A stretch of 64,000 bases of DNA, taken from the NCBI RefSeq assembly GCF_039592695.1, contig NZ_JBBUTK010000001.1, forward strand, positions 434,001 to 498,000, in the 5' to 3' direction. Below, in pieces: positions 15,583 through 23,965 of the stretch. The first letter of the stretch is position 1, and each line of letters opens with the position of its first letter. The notes below the pieces were generated by a model. The model made no database searches. It saw only the letters and a program-made list of their open reading frames with translations, and was not told the DNA's origin. A program made the position numbers and the translations under genes. The DNA is from Flagellimonas_A sp039592695. Lineage in GTDB: Bacteria > Bacteroidota > Bacteroidia > Flavobacteriales > Flavobacteriaceae.

Positions 15583-17025
15583 ATGAACAAAATATTGGTC
15601 GCCAATAGGGGCGAAATTGCTATTCGCGTGATGCGGACAGCAAAAAAAATGGGCATAAAAACGGTAGCTGTTTTTTCAGAGGCTGATAGAAATGCCCCCC
15701 ATGTTCGATTTGCGGATGAGGCGGTGTGTCTGGGGCCACCGCCATCCAATCAATCCTACTTGTTGGGTGATAAAATAATTAAGGTTGCCTTGGATTTAGA
15801 TGTGGATGGCATTCACCCTGGATATGGTTTTCTGAGTGAAAACGCAGACTTTGCAGAAGCTGTAGAAAAAAATGGACTGATTTTTATTGGTCCGAAATCC
15901 CACGCTATTCGGGTAATGGGAAGCAAACTTGCCGCCAAAGAGGCCGTGAAAAAATACGACATCCCCATGGTTCCAGGAATCGAAGAGGCCATAACCGATG
16001 TCGACAAGGCCCATAAAATCGCAAAGGAAATCGGATTTCCCATCCTGATAAAAGCTTCTGCAGGTGGTGGTGGAAAGGGGATGCGCATCGTTGACCGAGA
16101 AGAAAATCTTGAATCACAGATGACACGTGCCATAAGTGAGGCGACCTCTGCATTTGGTGATGGTTCCGTATTTATTGAAAAGTATGTCACTTCCCCCAGA
16201 CATATTGAAATTCAGGTGATGGCCGATACCCATGGCAATATTCTACACTTTTTTGAACGTGAATGTAGCATTCAACGCCGTCACCAAAAAGTTGTGGAAG
16301 AGGCACCGTCATCCATTTTGACTCCAGAACTGCGCAACGAAATGGGCATTGCGGCCACCAAAGTTGCCAAGGCATGTGATTATGTTGGGGCGGGTACGGT
16401 CGAATTTTTGATGGATGCCGACCATAAGTTTTATTTCTTGGAAATGAATACCCGTTTACAAGTGGAGCACCCTGTTTCTGAACTCATCACTGGAGTGGAT
16501 TTAGTGGAGCTGCAAATCAAAGTGGCCCGTGATGAAGTATTACCGTTTGAGCAGGAAGACCTGAAGATAAATGGGCATGCCATGGAGCTTCGGGTCTATG
16601 CCGAAGACCCTTTGAATGATTTCTTGCCGAGTGTCGGAAGGTTGAAACGCTACCGATTGCCCGCAGGTGAAGGCATTCGTGTCGACAATGGTTTTGAAGA
16701 GGGGATGGATATACCTATCTACTACGACCCGATGTTGGCCAAATTGATCACGTATGGCAAGACCCGTGAAGAGTCCATAGCGTTGATGACCAAGGCCATT
16801 GAGGCCTATGAGGTGGAAGGAGTCCAAACGACCTTGCCTTTTGGGGCTTTTGTCATGCAGCACGAAGCCTTCCGTTCAGGTAATTTTGATACGCACTTTG
16901 TCAAAGACTACTACGCTCCAAAAATGATTCAGCAAGCCAAGGAACAAGAAGCGAGAATCGCTGCCCTGGCTGTCTTGCAGCGCTATTTTGGAGACCAAAA
17001 ACAACTAAAACTTCCTACAAACTGA
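15583..17025 (+). CDS. accC: Biotin carboxylase subunit of acyl-CoA carboxylase
   Basis: 480 aa. It carboxylates the biotin arm using ATP and bicarbonate. N-terminal KILVANRGEIAIRVMRTAKKMGI, ATP-grasp glycine loop KASAGGGGKGMRIV, FIEKYVTSPRHIEIQVM, ECSIQRRHQKVVEEAPS and EMNTRLQVEHPVSELITG are all intact. About 30 extra C-terminal residues (QQAKEQEARIAALAVLQRYF...) extend past a typical AccC. The separate carrier upstream and PccB-like carboxyltransferase downstream suggest this is the alpha part of a three-subunit propionyl-CoA carboxylase rather than the fatty-acid ACC. Confidence 0.95.
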   Translation: MNKILVANRGEIAIRVMRTAKKMGIKTVAVFSEADRNAPHVRFADEAVCLGPPPSNQSYLLGDKIIKVALDLDVDGIHPGYGFLSENADFAEAVEKNGLIFIGPKSHAIRVMGSKLAAKEAVKKYDIPMVPGIEEAITDVDKAHKIAKEIGFPILIKASAGGGGKGMRIVDREENLESQMTRAISEATSAFGDGSVFIEKYVTSPRHIEIQVMADTHGNILHFFERECSIQRRHQKVVEEAPSSILTPELRNEMGIAATKVAKACDYVGAGTVEFLMDADHKFYFLEMNTRLQVEHPVSELITGVDLVELQIKVARDEVLPFEQEDLKINGHAMELRVYAEDPLNDFLPSVGRLKRYRLPAGEGIRVDNGFEEGMDIPIYYDPMLAKLITYGKTREESIALMTKAIEAYEVEGVQTTLPFGAFVMQHEAFRSGNFDTHFVKDYYAPKMIQQAKEQEARIAALAVLQRYFGDQKQLKLPTN

Positions 17026-17030
17026 TTTCA

Positions 17031-18572
17031 ATGGATGATAAGTTAAAAAAACTGGAAGAGCGCATGGCACTGGCCCATCTGGGTGGTGGCGAAAAGCGTA
17101 TTGAAAAGCAGCATGCCAAAAAGAAATTGACGGCAAGGGAACGTATTGATTATCTCTTGGATGAGGGCTCGTTTGAAGAAATGGGTATTTTGGTCACCCA
17201 CCGCACCACTGATTTTGGCATGGACAAAGAAATCTATTTTGGTGATGGTGTGGTCACCGGGTATGGTACCATTGATGGGCGATTGGTCTATGTGTACGCA
17301 CAGGATTTCACAGTTTTCGGTGGCGCACTCTCTGAAACCCATGCCGAAAAAATTTGTAAGGTGATGGATTTGGCAATGAAGGTGGGGGCACCCATAATTG
17401 GTCTGAACGATTCTGGTGGGGCCCGAATACAGGAAGGGGTAAAGTCTTTGGGCGGTTATGCTGATATTTTTTATCGAAATGTGCAGGCCTCAGGAGTGAT
17501 ACCACAGATTTCAGCCGTGATGGGTCCCTGTGCTGGCGGGGCAGTTTATTCTCCTGCCATGACAGACTTTATCATTATGGTCGAACAAACAAGTTATATG
17601 TTCGTCACGGGCCCAAACGTGGTCAAGACGGTTACCAATGAAGAGGTGACTTCAGAAGAGTTGGGCGGTGCAAGCACCCATGCTTCAAAATCTGGTGTGG
17701 CCCATAAGACATCACCCAACGACGCGGCTTGCTTGCAAGACATCAAAAAACTATTGTCTTATTTGCCACAAAACAATCAAGAGAAACCAGAAAAGTTACC
17801 CTATGGGTTGGGAGATGAAGTTCGAGAACAGTTGCGGAACATTGTGCCAGACAATCCCAACAAACCCTACGACATGCACGATGTAATAGCGGGCATCATT
17901 GATGAAGATTCCTTCTACGAAATACATAAAGATTATGCGGAGAACATCATCACAGGCTTTGCCCGATTGGGTGGCCGAAGCATCGGAATCGTCGCCAACC
18001 AACCTATGGTATTGGCCGGGGTTCTTGATGTGGACAGCTCCATTAAAGGGGCTCGGTTTACCCGTTTTTGTGATGCCTTCAATATTCCCCTTTTGGTTTT
18101 GGTCGATGTGCCGGGCTTTTTACCGGGTACTGACCAAGAGTGGAATGCCATCATCACGAATGGAGCAAAATTATTATACGCATTAAGTGAAGCGACGGTG
18201 CCAAGGGTGACCGTTATTACGAGAAAAGCATACGGTGGGGCCTATGATGTGATGAACTCCAAACATATTGGGGCCGATTTCAATTTTGCATGGCCAACCG
18301 CTGAGATTGCCGTGATGGGGGCCAAGGGTGCCAGTGAAATTATCTTTAGGCGCGAAATTGCCGCTGCCGACGACCCCGGAGCAAAGCTCAAGGAAAAAGA
18401 AGCTGAGTATGCGGATAAATTTGCGAATCCCTATCGTGCGGCAAGACGGGGCTTCATTGATGAGGTGATTTTGCCAGAGCATACCCGTAGAAAATTATTG
18501 AAGGCTTTTGCCATGTTGGAAAACAAGCAAGTGGAAGCCCCATGGAAAAAGCATGGGAATATTCCGTTGTAA
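17031..18572 (+). CDS. pccB: Acyl-CoA carboxylase carboxyltransferase (beta) subunit, propionyl-CoA type
   Basis: 513 aa. It transfers the carboxyl group from biotin to an acyl-CoA. Crotonase-fold motifs are clear: PIIGLNDSGGARIQEGVKSLGGY and MGPCAGGAVYSPAMTDF in the N-half, VDVPGFLPGTDQEWNAIITNGAKLLYA and the oxyanion region RKAYGGAYDVMNSKHIGADFNFAWP in the C-half. An Asp in GGAYDVM is typical of propionyl-CoA-specific enzymes, from memory of the actinobacterial PccB/AccB comparison. The nearby mutA supports propionyl-CoA to methylmalonyl-CoA to succinyl-CoA flux; the epimerase and the mutase large subunit are not in the window. Confidence 0.93.
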   Translation: MDDKLKKLEERMALAHLGGGEKRIEKQHAKKKLTARERIDYLLDEGSFEEMGILVTHRTTDFGMDKEIYFGDGVVTGYGTIDGRLVYVYAQDFTVFGGALSETHAEKICKVMDLAMKVGAPIIGLNDSGGARIQEGVKSLGGYADIFYRNVQASGVIPQISAVMGPCAGGAVYSPAMTDFIIMVEQTSYMFVTGPNVVKTVTNEEVTSEELGGASTHASKSGVAHKTSPNDAACLQDIKKLLSYLPQNNQEKPEKLPYGLGDEVREQLRNIVPDNPNKPYDMHDVIAGIIDEDSFYEIHKDYAENIITGFARLGGRSIGIVANQPMVLAGVLDVDSSIKGARFTRFCDAFNIPLLVLVDVPGFLPGTDQEWNAIITNGAKLLYALSEATVPRVTVITRKAYGGAYDVMNSKHIGADFNFAWPTAEIAVMGAKGASEIIFRREIAAADDPGAKLKEKEAEYADKFANPYRAARRGFIDEVILPEHTRRKLLKAFAMLENKQVEAPWKKHGNIPL

Positions 18573-18580
18573 AAAACAAG

Positions 18581-18730
18581 AAGCTGTCTCAAAAGCCGAA
18601 ATAATCATTATTGTCAGGTTGAGCGCAGTCGAAACCGAATTGAAAATCAACATGATGACAGCTTTTCGATTTTAGCCTGTCTTGAGCGCAGCCGAAAGGC
18701 TCAAATTGACATTTTCATGACTTTTAAGTA
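18581..18730. repeat. Intergenic dispersed repeats (TTGAGCGCAGTCGAAA units) with flanking inverted repeat
   Basis: Two related units lie here: TCAGGTTGAGCGCAGTCGAA (18614-18633) and CTTGAGCGCAGCCGAAAGG (18681-18699). An 8-bp inverted repeat AAGCTGTC (18581-18588) / GACAGCTT (18657-18664) brackets the first unit. The core matches the unit inside mutA. The gap after the carboxylase operon therefore holds repeat DNA, with no gene. Confidence 0.6.
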
Positions 18731-18797
18731 AGCTTTCTAAGCTTTTTCCTTAACAAAACAATCACACCTAAAACTTCACCAGTTAAAGGGGTAGCTG

Positions 18798-18805
18798 TAC
18801 TTTTG
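18798..18805 (+). promoter_or_regulatory. -7 element (TACTTTTG) ending 4 nt before an ATG
   Basis: TACTTTTG matches TAnnTTTG and the MFS start codon is at 18810, implying a leaderless or nearly leaderless transcript. No -33 TTTG was seen at the proper spacing. Confidence 0.45.
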
Positions 18806-18809
18806 CCGA

Positions 18810-20018
18810 ATGCAAAAAAGTGCTGACAAACCTAATTTCGAATTTATCGCTTTGATGGCGTCTTTGATGTCAATTGTGGCCTTGGCCATTGACACCCTAT
18901 TGCCCGCCATACCCAATATTGGAGAGACGATAAATAGTTACGATTCCGCTGAGCACCAACTCTTTGTGACCATGATTTTTTTGGGCTTGGGTTTTGGGCA
19001 ACTCTTCTTTGGGCCGCTTTCTGACCAATATGGACGCAAACCCATGGTCTATGCCGGTTTTGTCGTATTTGGCGTGGCCAGTGTCATTTGTTTGTCGGCG
19101 CCAAACCTTGAGATGATGGTCATCGGTAGAATTCTTCAAGGGATTGGACTTTCGGCCCACAGAACCATTGCCATTTCGATTATTCGTGATTTGTACAAGG
19201 GTGACTATATGGCCCGCGTGATGTCTTTTGTAACGGCATTTTTCATTTTGGTGCCCGTGGTGGCACCCGCTATCGGAAAGTTGATTCTAGATTTGTTCAA
19301 TTGGCAGACCATATTTTATGTGCATTTGTTTTTGGCATTGATGCTATGGATATGGTTCTGGAAACGCCAACCCGAAACGCTACACCCGGAATACAAGATC
19401 AAGTTTTCACTGAAAAGTTTTGTGGCGGGCACCAAAGAAATGTTACGTTTTCCCGAAACGGTGGCGTTTACCTTTATTTCCGGTTTGGTGACAGGGGCGT
19501 TTTTGGTGTACCTGAGTTCTGCCCAACATATTTTTGAAGACCAATACGGCATGCGTGAGGCTTTTCCGTATCTCTTCGCCGCCTTGGCAATTTCGATTGG
19601 CACCTCAACCTTCACCAACGGTACCATGGTGTTGCGTTTTGGCATGCGAAAGCTTTCGCTGGCGGCCACCATTGCGTTCAGTTGCATTGCATTGGTCTAT
19701 GTTTTACTTTTTTGGAATTCGCCCAACCCCAGTGTTGTGGTTTTGGTGTCTTTTCTGTTCTTTCAGTTTTTCTGTTTGGGCTTTATGTGGGGCAATTTTC
19801 GCTCCATTGCCATGGAGCCTATCGGACATATTGCGGGAATCGGTGCTGCCATCAACGGCTTTGTTTCGACCATGATTTCAGTGCCCATCGCTTCGTGGAT
19901 CGGTTCCTATTTGGATAAAACGGCCCTGCCATTGTTTTTGGGCCTTTCCATTTGTGGATTTCTTTCCGTGGCGATTATTTTGGTCGCCAGAAGAAGAAAA
20001 AGATTGGTGGCCGTGTAG
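18810..20018 (+). CDS. MFS transporter, Bcr/CflA-type drug efflux
   Basis: 402 aa with about 12 transmembrane helices. The start FEFIALMASLMSIVALAIDTLLPAIPNI and the loop 2-3 motif GFGQLFFGPLSDQYGRKPMVYAG, followed by ILQGIGLSAHRTIAISIIRDLY, match the Bcr/CflA branch of proton-driven multidrug exporters. The ATG at 18810 gives the expected N-terminus. It stands alone after the carboxylase operon and converges with the gene at 20091. The substrate is not predictable from sequence. Confidence 0.92.
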   Translation: MQKSADKPNFEFIALMASLMSIVALAIDTLLPAIPNIGETINSYDSAEHQLFVTMIFLGLGFGQLFFGPLSDQYGRKPMVYAGFVVFGVASVICLSAPNLEMMVIGRILQGIGLSAHRTIAISIIRDLYKGDYMARVMSFVTAFFILVPVVAPAIGKLILDLFNWQTIFYVHLFLALMLWIWFWKRQPETLHPEYKIKFSLKSFVAGTKEMLRFPETVAFTFISGLVTGAFLVYLSSAQHIFEDQYGMREAFPYLFAALAISIGTSTFTNGTMVLRFGMRKLSLAATIAFSCIALVYVLLFWNSPNPSVVVLVSFLFFQFFCLGFMWGNFRSIAMEPIGHIAGIGAAINGFVSTMISVPIASWIGSYLDKTALPLFLGLSICGFLSVAIILVARRRKRLVAV

Positions 20019-20090
20019 GCTTCTGCATAGTGCTGTCTACTTTTTTATTCCGATTATAAATAGCCAAAGGTAGATTCCATTTTTTTATTA

Positions 20091-20624
20091 TTAGTCGTTG
20101 GTAGTTGTCTTTTTATGGGCATAGCCTAGAAAAAAAGACTCCCATTTCTCAGATACATCGTTGTATTTAAGAAACTCCTGTTTGATGGAACCATCATCTT
20201 GCCTGGACCAAACACCCCTTACCGGGGAACTTTTTTCACCATTATTGGGATACATGGTTCCTTCGAGCACCATATCTCCGTTTTCGTCAAGACTTCCTGA
20301 ATAGTCTATATGGAACGTTGGGCTCATCCATACCTGTCGCCAAAGTCCTGTAGCTGGGTCTACAAAGCTCATTCCTGTGCCCGAACTTCCAGAATTTGTG
20401 ATCCACTCCTCAAGAATCAAACAGCCATTTTCACGTTTTGTATAAATTTGTTCGCCAATCTTTTTACCATTGACAGTTAAAAAATCCCACGTTCCTAACA
20501 CAAAATCAAAGTCACGATAGGGTTTTTCATTGGAAGTACATAAAATTTGAGGTGCTGTATTTGCTTGTGAAAAAGAGGATACGGTGATAAAAAGAGAGAA
20601 AAAGATTGGAAAACAGGTTTTCAT
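20091..20624 (-). CDS. Secreted DUF1579-like protein
   Basis: 177 aa with a signal peptide (MKTCFPIFFSLFITVSSFSQA). The mature part opens with YRDFDFVLGTWDFLTVNGKKIGE and continues with beta-strand-like segments (GCLILEEWITNSGSSGTGMSFVDPATGLWRQVW; HIDYSGSLDENGDMVLEGTM), the pattern of DUF1579/lipocalin-like beta-barrel proteins. Located 41 nt downstream of anmK on the same strand, so it may be the last gene of that operon, but nothing links it to amino-sugar salvage. Function unknown. Confidence 0.75.
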   Translation of the reverse strand: MKTCFPIFFSLFITVSSFSQANTAPQILCTSNEKPYRDFDFVLGTWDFLTVNGKKIGEQIYTKRENGCLILEEWITNSGSSGTGMSFVDPATGLWRQVWMSPTFHIDYSGSLDENGDMVLEGTMYPNNGEKSSPVRGVWSRQDDGSIKQEFLKYNDVSEKWESFFLGYAHKKTTTND

Positions 20625-20665
20625 CGTCTAAGCCTTTCACACAAGACGATTTTGTCATGGATTTG

Positions 20666-21760
20666 TTACAGTTCGTTATCGGTGACTTTGGTATAAAAAA
20701 TTTCACCACTGCACGAATCTTGAGTTGCCCCGGTCACTGATTTGAGCACATTGATTTCCCCCTCATTTTTGAGAACACCCATGAGGCAAAAGACCAAGGC
20801 CTCCTTAAAATTGATGAGTTTTTTATTGGGAACGACAACTTTGCACTGGCCGTTCAGTTTTTCTTCTAGGGTTTGGATAAAAAAATCGTTGAAGGCTCCA
20901 CCACCGCATACCAATATTGTCGTGTCTGTATTAGCGCTGTTTTTTTTCAGCTCTACGGATATCTGTTCGCAATTATGAACAATAAGGGTGTGCAATAAAT
21001 CTTCGGGTGAAGCGTCGGAGTGTTCGATGAGCGGAAGCACTTTTTCTGTAAACCACTCGTAACCTGTAGATTTGGGGTAGGGCAGTTGGTAATAATCTAA
21101 TGTGTTCAGTGCTTCAAGTAATGATGGTATCAGTTTTCCCGAAGCCGCCAATTTTCCGTTCTCATCGTATTCCAATCCAATTTTTTGGGTGATGTGGTTC
21201 AAGGGCATGTTGGCCATGCCAATATCATAGGCAATTCGTTTTTCATCCTTTTTAAAGGAAATATTGCTGATACCGCCCAGATTCAAGCAAAAATCATACT
21301 CTCCGAATAGGAGTTCGTCACCGATGGGTACCAGAGGGGCACCCTGTCCGCCCAGTTTTACATCCAAGGTCCTGAAATTGTTAATCACCTGTTGCACCGA
21401 TGCATTGGCCAATTCTTGCCCTTCACCCAACTGAAAGGTAATACCCTCATCGGGCCTGTGGTGCGAAGTATGGCCATGGCTGGCGATAAAATCGATTTTC
21501 AAGCCGTGTTTTGAGATAAAATCTTTGGCCTGCTCGCCCAACCATTTTCCGTAATCAAGATGCAACTGTTCATGTTCCTTTTCCGAGAGATGAATGGCGT
21601 TTTTGAGTCGTTCTTTCAGCTTTTCGGAATAGCCGATGGTTGTCGCCTGATGGATGCTGTAGTTCCACTGCCCATTTTCTTGCCAAAGTTCACAATGGGC
21701 GATATCGAGGCCATCCAAAGAGGTGCCCGACATCATACCGAGAATATTATATTTTTTCAT
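20666..21760 (-). CDS. anmK: Anhydro-N-acetylmuramic acid kinase
   Basis: 364 aa. It opens the 1,6-anhydro ring of anhydro-MurNAc and phosphorylates it to MurNAc-6-phosphate, a peptidoglycan recycling step in the cytosol. GMMSGTSLDGLDIAHCE (residues 8-24) is the diagnostic ATP-binding start; ASHGHTSHHRP, GGQGAPLVPIGDELLF, LNLGGISNISF and the catalytic-Asp segment YDIGMANMPLNH (Asp179) follow. The usual DTGPGN reads DIGMAN, a variation I believe is common in Bacteroidota. CGGGAFNDFF near the C-terminus is typical. Overlaps the methyltransferase by 4 nt. Its product is the substrate of MurQ, encoded 13 kb away in the same locus. Confidence 0.96.
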   Translation of the reverse strand: MKKYNILGMMSGTSLDGLDIAHCELWQENGQWNYSIHQATTIGYSEKLKERLKNAIHLSEKEHEQLHLDYGKWLGEQAKDFISKHGLKIDFIASHGHTSHHRPDEGITFQLGEGQELANASVQQVINNFRTLDVKLGGQGAPLVPIGDELLFGEYDFCLNLGGISNISFKKDEKRIAYDIGMANMPLNHITQKIGLEYDENGKLAASGKLIPSLLEALNTLDYYQLPYPKSTGYEWFTEKVLPLIEHSDASPEDLLHTLIVHNCEQISVELKKNSANTDTTILVCGGGAFNDFFIQTLEEKLNGQCKVVVPNKKLINFKEALVFCLMGVLKNEGEINVLKSVTGATQDSCSGEIFYTKVTDNEL

Positions 21761-22422
21761 ATTTTCTGCAATGTAAAGATTATGGATATAGGCTTCAATT
21801 CATCGTTTACGACCTCTTGCAAGCGCAAAGTAACATTGTCAATTTGGCCCAAATTGTTGGCCCAATCTTCTATGGTTCGTGCATACCAAGAATGCCCGCT
21901 GACAAAGTTTCCGGGCAGCCCTTTCCAAGCATCATCAAGCCACTGTGATTTGTACGGCAATTCGTTTGCTATCAAAAAATAGGGGTGCAGCGTCTGTATC
22001 AGGATTTTTCCATCATCGGAGAGATTTTTAAGGGTCTGCCGCATCAGTTCTTTCAAACCCTCTTTTTTGTAAAGGCAGAAATTGTAAACTGCCAAATCAA
22101 ACGGACCTTTTTCAATGATTTTTCCAGCGATCAATTCTTCAAACGTCATTTGAAGGTAGGTCTCCGAACCTTTTTTCCGGGCATTGTTCAAAAGTGGTTC
22201 AATGGCATCGATGCCCATGGCACTGATGCCCATCTCGGTCATTTGCCGCGTCAACCAGCCTTCACCACAACCGATGTCAACCGCTTTTTTTGCCTCTGTG
22301 CCCTTGATTGCTTCAATAATGGCCTCGTTGGTATATTTTCTTGACTCGATACCGCCACCTGAGAGTAATGAAATCCACTCTTCGGCATTCTCGTTCCACG
22401 ATTTGATGATGGGGTCATCCAT
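21757..22422 (-). CDS. Class I SAM-dependent methyltransferase in the cell-wall salvage operon
   Basis: 221 aa from the ATG at 22422, whose ATGGATGA overlaps the nagZ stop by 8 nt as in neighbouring junctions; an ATG at 22434 is possible. Motif I is AVDIGCGEGWLTRQM, followed by GIDAIEPLLNNARKKG (motif II region) and FDLAVYNFCLYKKEGLKELMRQTLKNLSDDGKILIQT (post-motifs). The Methyltransf_25-like fold is clear but the substrate is not. Its position between nagZ and anmK with tight overlaps suggests it acts in the same pathway or was captured by the operon. Confidence 0.88.
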   Translation of the reverse strand: MDDPIIKSWNENAEEWISLLSGGGIESRKYTNEAIIEAIKGTEAKKAVDIGCGEGWLTRQMTEMGISAMGIDAIEPLLNNARKKGSETYLQMTFEELIAGKIIEKGPFDLAVYNFCLYKKEGLKELMRQTLKNLSDDGKILIQTLHPYFLIANELPYKSQWLDDAWKGLPGNFVSGHSWYARTIEDWANNLGQIDNVTLRLQEVVNDELKPISIIFTLQKI

Positions 22423-23965
22423 TTTGCCAAACATTTAAGGTCACGGGAAGTTTTCCCTTAGCATCTAATTTTCCTAAAAAATGTTGCAGGGTCACTTCTT
22501 GAAATTCCTTGAAATCTTGATACACCACGATAACGGCCTGTGCTTTTTGCCAATCCAATAAATTCAAAAAGAAAGGATTTCCGAACAAATACAGAACGCA
22601 ATCCTTTTCAAGCACCATTCTGTTAATGGCGTCAATTTGCATATCCGTGAAGCCAAAATTGCCCTTGGGCTTTGCGTTTGGTGGAAAAATACCCAGCACA
22701 CAGCTATTTGGGTTGCTTTGATAGGATTGCAGTTCAGACGCAAAAAAGTTGTTTTTGGCATCTCCGAATTGAACATAGTGAAAACCGCTTTTTCTAAAAT
22801 TGTCCAAATCTTTTTTGGCACCCTTTAAAAATGTCAAACTTTCCTTGGCCAATTGATGGTTGAGGTTTGTTTCTTTTGGAATGGTTGTGTCGTGCCCGTC
22901 CACCGAAAATGCCTTCTGTTTGAGCTTCCAGATACGCTCAAAACTGCTCTCGATGCGATGTGGCGCAGCATGTTCCATTATTTTTTTGATGCCCGCCTCA
23001 ACGTTGTCGGCAAAACAGAGCACATCGTTGCCGGCCGCAAACGCTTGATATTCCACATCACCTTCCTGCGAAAAATCCTTTGAAATGGCATGCATGTTCA
23101 GGGCATCTGAAATTATCAGCCCTTTATATTTCAATTCCTTCCTCAAAAAATCGGTGATGATTTCTTTGGATATGGAAGCGGATATGGATTTACCACCGCT
23201 CAAGGCGGGAACGGCCAAATGCCCCACCATGACCGAATCCACCCCATGCGCTATCAGTTTTTTAAAGGGATAGAGCTCTTGCTGGAGCAGCGTTTTTTGG
23301 TCCTTATCGATTTTTGGAAGCCCCAAGTGCGAATCCACCGCCGTGTCGCCATGCCCTGGAAAATGTTTGACGGAGTTCAGGATTCCGACAGACTTCATAC
23401 CATCGAGGTAGGCACACGCATATTCGGTGACCTTTTCTCGATCGGCACCAAAAGAGCGATAGCCAATCACCGGATTTTCAGGATTCAGGTTGATGTCGAC
23501 CACGGGTGCCAAATTCCAGTGGATTCCCGCTTTTCTGCAATCCATTCCGATTTGTCGACCCACCTCAAAAACCAGATCAGCCCGATTTTGCATGGCTCCC
23601 AACGTCAATGCGTACGGATATTGTGGCGTATTTTCGATGCGCATGGCCAAGCCCCATTCCGCATCAATGGCAATGAGCAATGGATATTTAGCTGCTTTTT
23701 GATACCGTTCGATCAGTTGCAACAGGCGTTCATAGCTTTTTTCGTTGTGCACCACCTTCTTTTTGCCTTCAAAATTGGTGGCGGCACTGGCTCGGCTGTG
23801 AAAAAAACAAATACTTCCGATGTGGTGTTCCGCAATCAGTGTCTCAATGTTCCGCACCTCTTCTTCAGTATCGTTGATAAAGGCTGCGGGCATAAAACAC
23901 TGCCCCAGTTTTTCAGCTAGGGTCATTTTTTTGGCAGCCTCTTGATATGTCATCAAATCAACCAT
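22415..23965 (-). CDS. nagZ: Glycoside hydrolase family 3, NagZ-type beta-N-acetylhexosaminidase
   Basis: 516 aa without a signal peptide, so cytosolic. It removes GlcNAc from GlcNAc-anhydroMurNAc (or muropeptides). The GH3 barrel contains VVDINLNPENPVIGYRSFG, the NagZ-specific loop KHFPGHGDTAVDSHLGLP (His201-His206 region, Asp-His dyad) and the nucleophile motif IISDALNMHAI (Asp287). An extra C-terminal domain (about 370-516) is longer than E. coli NagZ and resembles the two-domain GH3 form of Firmicutes/Bacteroidota. The start overlaps the ampG-like stop (ATGGTTGA, 8 nt). Context with AmpG-like permease and AnmK supports the peptidoglycan role. Confidence 0.94.
   Translation of the reverse strand: MVDLMTYQEAAKKMTLAEKLGQCFMPAAFINDTEEEVRNIETLIAEHHIGSICFFHSRASAATNFEGKKKVVHNEKSYERLLQLIERYQKAAKYPLLIAIDAEWGLAMRIENTPQYPYALTLGAMQNRADLVFEVGRQIGMDCRKAGIHWNLAPVVDINLNPENPVIGYRSFGADREKVTEYACAYLDGMKSVGILNSVKHFPGHGDTAVDSHLGLPKIDKDQKTLLQQELYPFKKLIAHGVDSVMVGHLAVPALSGGKSISASISKEIITDFLRKELKYKGLIISDALNMHAISKDFSQEGDVEYQAFAAGNDVLCFADNVEAGIKKIMEHAAPHRIESSFERIWKLKQKAFSVDGHDTTIPKETNLNHQLAKESLTFLKGAKKDLDNFRKSGFHYVQFGDAKNNFFASELQSYQSNPNSCVLGIFPPNAKPKGNFGFTDMQIDAINRMVLEKDCVLYLFGNPFFLNLLDWQKAQAVIVVYQDFKEFQEVTLQHFLGKLDAKGKLPVTLNVWQNG

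Noticed and set aside
23219..23920. 233-codon plus-strand frame inside nagZ
   Set aside because: Fully antisense to a well-supported GH3 gene with intact catalytic motifs; no family resemblance.
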